Of a DNA stretch of 64,000 bases, positions 54,276-61,730 are shown piece after piece. The position numbers were made by a program, and so were the translations under genes. Below the pieces are notes generated by a model. The model had not been told where the DNA came from, ran no database searches, and saw nothing but the letters and a program-made list of their open reading frames with translations. Each line of letters begins with the position of its first letter. The first letter of the stretch is position 1. Source of the stretch: Caulobacter sp. Root1455 (GTDB lineage Bacteria; Pseudomonadota; Alphaproteobacteria; Caulobacterales; Caulobacteraceae); assembly GCF_001426905.1 (NCBI RefSeq), contig NZ_LMFQ01000002.1:62526-126525 (forward strand). Reading direction: 5' to 3'.

Positions 54276-54541
54276 TTCGGTATTTAGCCCTATGTTTTGA
54301 CTGTTAATGTCACGCGGTCCTGCGCGCAGGATCCACGCGATCGGTCCGCGATGAGAACCGACTTGGCTTACCGCCCCGCGCCTGAAGTTTCGACTTATAT
54401 TTCGAGCCTGGCGGCGGGTCGCGTACTGAACACCGTCACGAAATGTGAAACCTAGATCTCGGGTGTTGAACGTTCAGGACGGGCGTTCGCCGCAATCGCA
54501 CGTTCGCAAGGGGTCTATTGTAGGAGGTTCGGGTCGCGAAG

Positions 54542-54979
54542 CTAAGGTTCCAGGCCGGCATAGACCGTTGAGCCGGGAGCGCCGGGCTGACGCAACACCT
54601 GGCGGCGCAGCCTGGGGTCGAAGCTGATGTGCACGCAGCGGCTCTTCTCGTAGATCAGTTGATCGAACTTCAGCCCGCTGTCGCGAACGCATTTGGCGAC
54701 CTCGAGATCGGTCATGCCGTCGACATGGAAATCGGCGGCGTGGCCCAGGGCGTGGGCCGAGGTGGGCGCCCCGCCGACCGCGGCGTTGACCTGCGGATTG
54801 CGATAGGCGCTGGTGATCTCGATCGGTCGGTTGAACAGCGCTCGGACGGTCTCCATGCGCTCGGCCAGGTGCTTGAGATTCTCCAAGTGCGCCGGCGGCG
54901 GGTCGTTCTTGACCCCCATCGACAGCGCCTTGCTGGAGATGGTGAACTCCTCAAGCGAGAAATGCGCGCTGAGTTTCAT
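54542..54979 (-). CDS. M15-family D-Ala-D-Ala carboxypeptidase-like protein
   Basis: A 145-aa zinc peptidase of the M15A/peptidase_M15_3 group, which includes phage endolysins. It opens LSAHFSLEEFTISSKALSMG, with the substrate Arg in EITSAYRNPQVNAAVGG, zinc ligands His76 and Asp83 in SAHALGHAADFHV, and His117 in CVHISFDP. No signal peptide is visible, as in phage lysins and gene-transfer-agent or prophage enzymes. It is a single gene, divergent from thpR, and might be a prophage remnant. Confidence 0.9.
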   Translation of the reverse strand: MKLSAHFSLEEFTISSKALSMGVKNDPPPAHLENLKHLAERMETVRALFNRPIEITSAYRNPQVNAAVGGAPTSAHALGHAADFHVDGMTDLEVAKCVRDSGLKFDQLIYEKSRCVHISFDPRLRRQVLRQPGAPGSTVYAGLEP

Positions 54980-55146
54980 GGCCGCCCCCTCTTGGTCGCG
55001 GAAGGTTAGCGATTAGTCGGCACAATCCAAGCGCGAATTTCGAGAGCTCCGACTACTGAATCTGGCCGTAGTGGCGGGCGACTGTGAAGTAGATCGGCGG
55101 GTATGGTGGCGTAGCGCCGTTTCCGGAATCCCGGCAGGATGAACCC

Positions 55147-55716
55147 GTGTCCGACCAGTTCTCCCTCTTCGATGCGCCGCCCGTCACCGATCGGCTGTTC
55201 TTCGCGATCTTTCCCGATCCGGCGACGGCGGCCTGCATCGCCGAGCGCGCCGACGCGCTCCGCGCCGCCCATCGGCTGAACGGGCGGCCGCTGGCCCCCG
55301 AGCGATTTCACATCACCTTGCATCACCTGGGCGACCACGCCGGGGTGCGACGCGACATAGTGGCGATGGCCGGCCAGGCGGCCGAGGCGATCAGGACCGC
55401 GCCGTTCGAGGTTGTCTTCGACCGCGCCGCCAGTTTCCACAACGGCGGCAACAATCCGTTCGTCCTGCAGGGCGGCGAGGGGCTGGACGCCTTGAAGGTC
55501 TTCCAGCGCGACCTGGGCCTGGCGATGGCGCGGGCGGGGCTCGGTAAGCTGGCGGACAAGAGTTTCACGCCGCACGTGACGATGCTTTACGACAGGCAAC
55601 TGGTCGCCGAGCAGGCTATCGCGCCCGTCAGATGGACCGTCGGCGGTTTCACCTTGGTCCACAGCCTGCTGGGCCGGACCGAGCACGTCGCGCTGGGAAA
55701 TTGGACGCTGCGCTGA
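55147..55716 (+). CDS. thpR: RNA 2',3'-cyclic phosphodiesterase (2H family, ThpR)
   Basis: A 189-aa 2H phosphoesterase. Both catalytic motifs are present: His55-x-Thr57 in RFHITLHHLG and His143-x-Thr145 in TPHVTMLYD. The family opens RNA 2',3'-cyclic phosphates and can ligate tRNA halves in vitro. The start is GTG at 55147. It is a single gene closed by a good rho-independent terminator 87 bp downstream. Confidence 0.93.
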   Translation: MSDQFSLFDAPPVTDRLFFAIFPDPATAACIAERADALRAAHRLNGRPLAPERFHITLHHLGDHAGVRRDIVAMAGQAAEAIRTAPFEVVFDRAASFHNGGNNPFVLQGGEGLDALKVFQRDLGLAMARAGLGKLADKSFTPHVTMLYDRQLVAEQAIAPVRWTVGGFTLVHSLLGRTEHVALGNWTLR

Positions 55717-55802
55717 AGAGCGGACAGCAATTTTTCGGTCAAGCTGAACCAATCGCGGCGTGGCGCATTGTCTAGCTGTATCCCCCCTTTGATTTGAACT
55801 GG

Positions 55803-55836
55803 CCCCGGAGCCTCCAAGCTCCGGGGTCTTTGTTTT
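55803..55836 (+). terminator. Rho-independent terminator after thpR
   Basis: CCCCGGAG (55803-55810) and CTCCGGGG (55819-55826) form a perfect 8-bp GC-rich stem with loop CCTCCAAG, followed by TCTTTGTTTT. It lies between the convergent thpR and MocR genes and may act on both strands. Confidence 0.85.
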
Positions 55837-57230
55837 CAGACGATCGCCGCCGGCTCGAGCAGGGCCGCGACGTTACGCAGGGCCTCGCGCAGAAGCGACG
55901 CCTTGGCCGGGCCGCCCAGCGAGATGCGCAGACCGGCGGGATGGTCGGATGTCGCGGCGAAGGCGTCGGCCGTGACCAGGGCCAGGCCGCGCGCGGCCGC
56001 CAGCGTGCGAAGCCCGCCCGCGTCGAGGCCCGTCGGCAGGTCCAGCCAGACATGAAGGCCCTCGGCGTCGCCGCGCGCGGCGGGCAGGATCTCAGCGGCG
56101 ATGGCGCGGCGGGCGCGAGCTTCCAGCCGCACGCCGGCCAGGATGCGGTCGGCGGTCCCGTCGCGGATCCAGCGGACGGCGACGGCCGTGGTCAGGGGCG
56201 AGCCCATCAGGGTCGTGGCGTGCAGGGCGTCGGCGATCCGCGCGGCCATGGGTCCGGCCGGCGCCGCCAGGAAGGCGGTGCGCAGGCCGGGCGTCAGGGT
56301 CTTCGACAGCGTGGCGATATGGAAGGTCCGCTCCGGCGCCAGGGAGGCCAGGGCGGGCAGGGGGCTGTCGAACAGCCGGCTGTAGGGATCGTCCTCGATC
56401 AGCCAGGCCTCGCTCGTGTCGACGATGGCCGCCACCGCGCGACGTCGCGCCGATCCCATGGTCGTGGCGACCGGGTTGCGGGTGGTCGGGACCAGATAGA
56501 CGGCGGCCGGCTGCTCTTCGGCGCAAAGCCGCGCCAGGGCCTCGGGCAGGAACCCCTGGTCGTCGACCGGGCAGGCGACCAGCCGCAGGCCCAGGCGCTC
56601 GGCCAGGGCGATGATTCCGGGATAGGTGAGGGGTTCGACGATGACGCAGGCGCCGGGCTTGGAGCCGGATTGGAAGCTGGATCGGGTGATCGTCGTCAGG
56701 ATGGCGGTCAGGGCTGATTGGACGCCCGGGCAGACGACGATCCGCTCCGCTCCGACCTCTCCGAGCACCGGCGCCAGCCAGGCCGCGCCGGCGGCCCGCT
56801 GGCCCGGCGTTCCCGGGCCGGCGTGGTAGGCCATCAGGGTCGCCACCTCCGTGCGATCGAGGATGGCGGCGGTCGTCTCCTTGAGCAGAGCCGCCAGCGA
56901 CACGCCTTGGGGCGGCGGCGGCAGGTTCATGCTCAGATCGACCAGCCCGGCCTCGTCGTCGACGGCCCGACGGCGCACGAAGGTGCCGCGGCCCACCGCG
57001 CCCTCGACCAGGCCGCGCGCCCGGGCCGCGCCATAGGCGCGGGTGACCGTGGTGAAGTCGATGCCGAGTTGGTCGGCCACGGCGCGCTGGGGCGGCAGTT
57101 GGTCGCCGGGCTGCAACTCGCCTTCGCGGACCGCCGTCTCAAGGGCCTCGACCAGCGCCAGATAGATCGGCCGGCCGCCGCCCGCGCGGAGGTGTCTCAG
57201 CCAGCCGCCCGTGGGGCGATCGCGGGTCAC
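55836..57230 (-). CDS. MocR/PdxR-type GntR regulator with aminotransferase domain
   Basis: About 464 aa. I preferred GTG 57230 (TRDRPTGGWLRHL), which has GGAAAAG six bases upstream and leaves the promoter palindrome free; an ATG at 57260 is in frame. The GntR winged helix spans about residues 20-85 (LVEALETAVREGELQPGDQLPPQRAVADQLG). The type I aminotransferase domain follows, with the PLP lysine in ATLSKTLTPGLRTAF (about 309) and SGS-type substrate loops. MocR proteins sense PLP or amino compounds and usually regulate the adjacent divergent gene, here the DUF983 protein. Confidence 0.92.
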   Translation of the reverse strand: MTRDRPTGGWLRHLRAGGGRPIYLALVEALETAVREGELQPGDQLPPQRAVADQLGIDFTTVTRAYGAARARGLVEGAVGRGTFVRRRAVDDEAGLVDLSMNLPPPPQGVSLAALLKETTAAILDRTEVATLMAYHAGPGTPGQRAAGAAWLAPVLGEVGAERIVVCPGVQSALTAILTTITRSSFQSGSKPGACVIVEPLTYPGIIALAERLGLRLVACPVDDQGFLPEALARLCAEEQPAAVYLVPTTRNPVATTMGSARRRAVAAIVDTSEAWLIEDDPYSRLFDSPLPALASLAPERTFHIATLSKTLTPGLRTAFLAAPAGPMAARIADALHATTLMGSPLTTAVAVRWIRDGTADRILAGVRLEARARRAIAAEILPAARGDAEGLHVWLDLPTGLDAGGLRTLAAARGLALVTADAFAATSDHPAGLRISLGGPAKASLLREALRNVAALLEPAAIV

Positions 57231-57253
57231 GGTTGCTTTTCCATGATGCAATA

Positions 57254-57277
57254 CATACATTCAGTCAAGAATGTATG
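57254..57277. promoter_or_regulatory. Palindromic operator between MocR and DUF983 genes
   Basis: CATACATTC (57254-57262) and GAATGTATG (57269-57277) are perfect 9-bp inverted copies separated by six bases. A further TGTATGG occurs at 57293-57299. MocR regulators bind paired TGTATG-like half-sites in the shared promoter. The position just ahead of both starts fits autoregulation plus control of the DUF983 gene. Confidence 0.6.
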
Positions 57278-57295
57278 CAACAAGGCTCGCATTGT

Positions 57296-57691
57296 ATGGA
57301 ACGGCCCCTGATCACCCATTTCGAGCGCCCGACGAGTCTCCAGGCCGGGTTGCTGTGTCGTTGTCCGCGGTGCGGCCAGGGCAAGCTGTTCGGCGGTTTC
57401 CTGCGTTTGGCCAAGGGTTGCGAACGTTGCGGGTTGGACTACGGCTTCGCCGACCCCGCCGACGGCCCGGCCTTCTTCGTCATGACCGGCGTCGGCATCC
57501 TGGTGATCACGGTCTGGGCCTGGGCGGTGATCGCCTTGAGCCCGCCGCTGTGGGTGCAGTTCGCGACCGTCTTTCCGGCCCTGCTGATCGGCTGCCTCGG
57601 CGCCCTGCGGCCCGTGAAGGCCTGGCTGGTCGCCGAGCAATATATCCACAACGCCAGCGAAGGCGGCGCCTCCAGCGTCCAGAAGCGCTAG
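57296..57691 (+). CDS. DUF983 family protein
   Basis: A 131-aa protein starting at ATG 57296 (MERPLITHFERP). A zinc-ribbon-like part comes first (CRCPRCGQGKLFGGFLRL, then GCERCGLDYGFADPADGPAFF), followed by two membrane helices (VMTGVGILVITVWAWAVIAL; FATVFPALLIGCLGALRPV). DUF983 proteins are common in alphaproteobacteria near cytochrome oxidase assembly genes but have no proven function. Here it is alone and divergent from the MocR gene, sharing its palindromic operator. Confidence 0.9.
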   Translation: MERPLITHFERPTSLQAGLLCRCPRCGQGKLFGGFLRLAKGCERCGLDYGFADPADGPAFFVMTGVGILVITVWAWAVIALSPPLWVQFATVFPALLIGCLGALRPVKAWLVAEQYIHNASEGGASSVQKR

Positions 57692-57793
57692 CGGAGGGGA
57701 CGCCCACGGCGGGGGCGGGGCGGGCATCCCCTCCATCGCGCCGCCCGGAAGCGACGCGCGACCCCGTCCGCTGGGCGAACGGGGCATGCGGGA

Positions 57794-59005
57794 TCACCAG
57801 TTGAACAGCGTGCCGTCCTCGAGGCGGTTCACCGGCAGGCTGGCGGGGCGATAGGGGAACTGCGCGGCCAGGTCCTCGTCGATATCGACGCCGTGCCCAG
57901 GCGTTTCGCCCGGATGCAGTTCACCGCCCTTGAAGGTGTAGGCGTGCGGGAACACCCGGTCGGTGTCGACGGTGTGGCGCATATATTCCTGGATGCCGAA
58001 GTTGGGGACCCACAGGTCGAAATGCAGGGCCGCGCCCATGCAGACCGGCGACAGGTCGGTGGCGCCGTGGAAGCCGGTGCGGACGTTGTTGATCTCGGCC
58101 AGGCCGGCGATGCGCTTGAGATGCGAGATCCCGCCGGCATGGACGATGGTCGTGCGGATATAGTCGATCAGTTGCTCGTCGATCAGCTGCTTGCAGTCCC
58201 AGATCGAGCTGAACACTTCGCCCACGGCCAGGGGCGTGGTGGTGTGCTGGCGGATCAGGCGGAAGCTGGCCTGGTTCTCGGCGGGGGTGACATCCTCCAG
58301 CCAGAACGGGCGGTAGGGCTCCAGGTCCTTGCCCAAGCGGCCGGCCTCGATCGGGGTCAGGCGGTGATGGCTGTCGTGCAGCAGGTGGACCTCTTCGCCC
58401 AGCGCCTTGCGGGCGGCCTCGAACAGCTTGGGCACGGTGGGCAGGTACCTGGAGGTCGACCAGACGTTCTCGGTGGGAACCGCCGCGTCGGCGGGTTCGT
58501 AGAACAGCTTGTCGCCGGAAACGCCGTAGGTGCTGGCCAGGCCTGGAACGCCGGTCTGCAGGCGGATGGCCTTGTAGCCCATGGCCTTGTAGTTCAGCGC
58601 TTCGTTGATCGTGTCCTCGATCGTCGCGCCGTTGGCGTGGCCATAGACCATGACCCCGGTGCGGCTGGCGCCACCGAGCAGTTGGTAAAGCGGCAAGCCG
58701 GCGATCTTGGCCTTGATGTCCCACAGCGCCACGTCGACGGCGGCGATGGCCGACATCGTCACCGGACCTCGACGCCAGTAGGCGCCTCTATAGAGAAACT
58801 GCCAGATGTCCTCGATCTGGTGGGCGTCGCGGCCGATCAGGCAGGGGATCACGTGCTCCCGCAGATAGGCGACGACCGCCAGCTCTCGCCCGTTCAGGGT
58901 GGCGTCGCCGATGCCGTGGACGCCGTCCTCGGTGGTGATCTTCAGGGTCACGAAATTACGCCCGGGGCAGGTGACGATGACCTTGGCGTCGGTGATTTTC
59001 AGCAT
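57794..59005 (-). CDS. manD: D-mannonate dehydratase (enolase superfamily, ManD)
   Basis: A 403-aa enzyme removing water from D-mannonate to give 2-keto-3-deoxygluconate in glucuronate breakdown. ATG 59005 ([12 protein letters not shown]) fits the family's 402-residue size; the frame is open further upstream but non-conserved. Active-site residues known from the Novosphingobium enzyme are present with a one-residue offset: Arg148, Tyr160, Asp211 and His213 in [11 protein letters not shown], Glu237 in WLEDVTP and Glu263 in VGEVFSS. It is divergent from a TonB receptor and GH2 enzyme, with a GntR operator 93 bp upstream of its start. Confidence 0.94.
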   Translation of the reverse strand: MLKITDAKVIVTCPGRNFVTLKITTEDGVHGIGDATLNGRELAVVAYLREHVIPCLIGRDAHQIEDIWQFLYRGAYWRRGPVTMSAIAAVDVALWDIKAKIAGLPLYQLLGGASRTGVMVYGHANGATIEDTINEALNYKAMGYKAIRLQTGVPGLASTYGVSGDKLFYEPADAAVPTENVWSTSRYLPTVPKLFEAARKALGEEVHLLHDSHHRLTPIEAGRLGKDLEPYRPFWLEDVTPAENQASFRLIRQHTTTPLAVGEVFSSIWDCKQLIDEQLIDYIRTTIVHAGGISHLKRIAGLAEINNVRTGFHGATDLSPVCMGAALHFDLWVPNFGIQEYMRHTVDTDRVFPHAYTFKGGELHPGETPGHGVDIDEDLAAQFPYRPASLPVNRLEDGTLFNW

Positions 59006-59097
59006 TCGGCTCTTCCGTAAATCCTGACCGGGCGGCCGCCGTTTCCGACCGTCCAGCGCTCCCGCTTGTCCCCCGAAGGATTCGCGAAAGGGTTTAA

Positions 59098-59114
59098 AAG
59101 TGGCCTGGCCAATT
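59098..59114. promoter_or_regulatory. GntR/FadR-type operator near manD
   Basis: AAGTGGCCTGGCCAATT is a near-perfect palindrome around a central T and differs by one base from the second site 195 bp away. TGG-N5-CCA is the core form bound by FadR-type GntR regulators. It lies 93 bp upstream of manD in its promoter region. The 378-bp interval 59006-59383 holds no gene. Confidence 0.6.
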
Positions 59115-59292
59115 GCGTCGTTTCTCAACCGAGTGTCAAGCGGGCGGCGGTCGACCCCGCGCTTCGCGCCTGACTTCTCGAACACTTTCTGAAGTAAATT
59201 CGCCAACTATAATGGCTACTTGGCCCTAGGATCTCAAAATTTCGGAAACCGGTGTCATCGATTTCGACGGAGAGGCCAGGGGAATCTCTTGA

Positions 59293-59309
59293 AAGTGGCC
59301 TGGCCACTT
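59293..59309. promoter_or_regulatory. GntR/FadR-type operator near the TonB receptor gene
   Basis: AAGTGGCCTGGCCACTT is a perfect 17-bp palindrome with a central T, 75 bp upstream of the receptor start. It matches the copy near manD except for one base. The GntR/FadR gene at the right edge of the window is the obvious candidate regulator, probably releasing DNA when a uronate intermediate binds. Confidence 0.65.
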
Positions 59310-59383
59310 GCTAGGGTTTTGGCTCATCGGCGCGGTCGCCAAGGCCGCAAACAAGTCGAGACAAACAAGAAGGGGGAGATCCA

Positions 59384-61606
59384 ATGAACCGGCTGTTCTG
59401 CTGCGCGTCCACGTCCGCGCTCCTGTTGGCGGTGTCCACGCCCGCTTTCGCGCAGACCGCGCCCGACGCCGTCTCGCTCGACGAGGTTGTCGTCACCGCC
59501 CAGAAGCGGGCGGAGAACGTCCAGAACGTGCCCCTGGCGGTTTCGGTGGTCACGGCCCGGCAGCTGGAAAGCGCCGGCGTCAAGGAGTTCACCGACGTTT
59601 CGCGGGTCGCGCCGTCCCTGACCATTCGCCAGGCCGACCAGCCGATCAACGCCTCGGTGGCGCTGCGCGGCATTGGCACCTTCGCCTACGGCATCGGCGT
59701 GGAGCCCAGCGTCGCGGTCCAGCTGGACGACGTGCCGGTCTCGTTCCAGGCCCGGGCCTTCTCCGACCTGACCGACGTCGAGCGCATCGAAGTGCTGCGC
59801 GGCCCGCAGAGCACACTGTACGGCAAGAGCGCCTCGGCCGGCCTGATCAATATCTACACCCGCGATCCCAGCGCCGAGTTCAGCGTGCTGGCCAACGCCC
59901 TGGCCACCGACGATCACGAGTATCGCGGCGCGATCAGCCTGTCGGGTCCGATCGGCGAGACCCTGGGCTATCGGATCAGCGCCAGCCGCAGCGAATATGA
60001 CGGCAACGTCAAAAACCTCTACGACGGCCAGAAGGTCAATGGCCGCGACGAAACCTCGATCCGCGGCAAGCTGCTTTGGCGGCCGATCGACGACCTGAGG
60101 GTCACGCTGGACGCCAGCTATATCGACGGGGTGGCCACTTCGAACGCGACGATGCGCGTCTATACGCCCGGGGCGACCCTGCGCGGCGCGCCGGGCCTGA
60201 CCGCCGACGTCACCATGCCCGGCGTCGTGCCCGGCGAGGAGAACCTGGCCGTCAGCAACGACACGCCGCCCTACGCCAAGAGTGAAGGCTTCGGCCAGTC
60301 GCTGAAGGTCGAGTACGAGCTGCCCAAGGACTTCACCCTGGTCTCGATCACCTCGCACGACCAGTTCCGCCTGGACGACCAACTGGACTCCGACCGGACG
60401 TCCTATTCCGGCATCAAGAACTTCCAGGGCGGCTATTTCAAAGCCAAGGCCAACACCCAGGAGCTCCGCCTGCTGTCGCCGGGCGACAGCGCGTTCCGCT
60501 ACACCTTGGGCCTGTTCTACGGCGACAACGACCTGCGCCGCAGCTTCAAGCGGGGCCCGATCTTCTCGCTGGCCCAGTGGTACGCCAGCGCGACCTCCGA
60601 GAACGTGGCCGCGTTCGGTCAGGGCGAATGGACCTTCGCGCCGAAGACGACGGCGATCGTCGGCCTGCGCTACCAGAAGGAGGACATCGGCTACACGTTC
60701 AACGACATCCAGAACGGCAACGCCAAGTTCTCGGGCGGCGATTCCGACAAGTCGGCGACCTACCGCCTGGGCCTACGCCACCAGATGACCGACGACGTCA
60801 TGCTGTTCGGCTCGTACGCCACCGGCCACAAGGGCCAGACCTACGACCTGACCACGGGCTTCAACCAGGCCCGCGCCGATGTCGGCCCGATCAATCCCGA
60901 GGAGTCCAAGTCGTTCGAGGCGGGGATCAAGAGCCAGCTGCTCGATCACCGCATCCAGCTGAACGGCACCGTCTTCCATGTGAAGTACAACGACTATCAG
61001 GCCCAGGGCATCGACACGATCGGCGGCGCCCAGAACTTCCGCCTGGCCAATGTCGGCAAGGTCCTGACCAAGGGCGTGGAGGTCGAGGCCAACGCGATCG
61101 TCACCAAGGACCTGCGCTTCAACGCCTCGGTCGCCTATGTCGACGCCAAGATCACCTCGTTCCCCAAGGCCGCCTGCTGGCCAGGCCAGACCGCGGCCCA
61201 GGGCTGCGTCGCGGGCTCGCCGTCGTACCAGGACCTGAAGGGCGCGACCCTGCCCAACGCGCCCAAGTGGAAGATGAACGTCGGCGCGGACTTCACCCAG
61301 CCGATCGGCGACTACGAGATGCTGTTCTCGGCCGCCTACGCCTATCAGACCAAGGTCAATTTCTCGCTGAACACCGACCCGGGCACCGTCCAGAAGGCGT
61401 ATGGCGTGCTGAACGTCTCCGGCGGCTTCCGTAAGCCGGACGGCGGCTATCAGGTCGTGGCCTTCGTCAACAACGTCTTCGACAAGAGCTACGGCGTGAA
61501 CGGCGCCAACCAGTTCGGCAACTTCGGCAGCCAGACGGTCACCGAACTGCAGCCGGCGCGTGACTTCCACCGCTATGCGGGCGTGCGCCTGTCGCTTTCC
61601 TACTAG
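59384..61606 (+). CDS. TonB-dependent outer-membrane receptor
   Basis: A 740-aa outer-membrane transporter. A signal peptide (MNRLFCCASTSALLLAVSTPAFA) is followed by the TonB box LDEVVVTAQKR, the plug domain (VPLAVSVVTARQLESAG; RIEVLRGPQSTLYGKSA), and a 22-strand barrel ending RLSLSY. GGGGGAGA precedes the start. Context with beta-glucuronidase-like GH2 and manD suggests uptake of glucuronic-acid-containing oligosaccharides or glycosides. A terminator follows the gene, so the GH2 gene may have its own promoter or depend on read-through. Confidence 0.94.
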   Translation: MNRLFCCASTSALLLAVSTPAFAQTAPDAVSLDEVVVTAQKRAENVQNVPLAVSVVTARQLESAGVKEFTDVSRVAPSLTIRQADQPINASVALRGIGTFAYGIGVEPSVAVQLDDVPVSFQARAFSDLTDVERIEVLRGPQSTLYGKSASAGLINIYTRDPSAEFSVLANALATDDHEYRGAISLSGPIGETLGYRISASRSEYDGNVKNLYDGQKVNGRDETSIRGKLLWRPIDDLRVTLDASYIDGVATSNATMRVYTPGATLRGAPGLTADVTMPGVVPGEENLAVSNDTPPYAKSEGFGQSLKVEYELPKDFTLVSITSHDQFRLDDQLDSDRTSYSGIKNFQGGYFKAKANTQELRLLSPGDSAFRYTLGLFYGDNDLRRSFKRGPIFSLAQWYASATSENVAAFGQGEWTFAPKTTAIVGLRYQKEDIGYTFNDIQNGNAKFSGGDSDKSATYRLGLRHQMTDDVMLFGSYATGHKGQTYDLTTGFNQARADVGPINPEESKSFEAGIKSQLLDHRIQLNGTVFHVKYNDYQAQGIDTIGGAQNFRLANVGKVLTKGVEVEANAIVTKDLRFNASVAYVDAKITSFPKAACWPGQTAAQGCVAGSPSYQDLKGATLPNAPKWKMNVGADFTQPIGDYEMLFSAAYAYQTKVNFSLNTDPGTVQKAYGVLNVSGGFRKPDGGYQVVAFVNNVFDKSYGVNGANQFGNFGSQTVTELQPARDFHRYAGVRLSLSY

Positions 61607-61627
61607 GGCGTTCTCCCAGGGCCCTAC

Positions 61628-61661
61628 GCGGCGGGCTCGACGGCCCGCCGCCTTTCTTTCT
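61628..61661 (+). terminator. Rho-independent terminator after the TonB receptor gene
   Basis: GCGGCGGGC (61628-61636) and GCCCGCCGC (61643-61651) form a perfect 9-bp stem with loop TCGACG, followed by the T-rich CTTTCTTTCT. It lies 22 bp after the receptor stop and 70 bp ahead of the GH2 gene. It may reduce rather than abolish downstream transcription. Confidence 0.8.
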
Positions 61662-61730
61662 GCTCCTGGCGGCGGGATTCGCCGCTAGGCTTAAGTTCAA
61701 AAGACGGTTCAAACAGGCGAGGGCGTACGG

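Noticed and set aside
54318-54331. A 14-bp palindrome TCCTGCGCGCAGGA upstream of the histidine kinase
   Set aside because: GC-rich palindromes of this length are frequent by chance here, and no matching second copy was seen.
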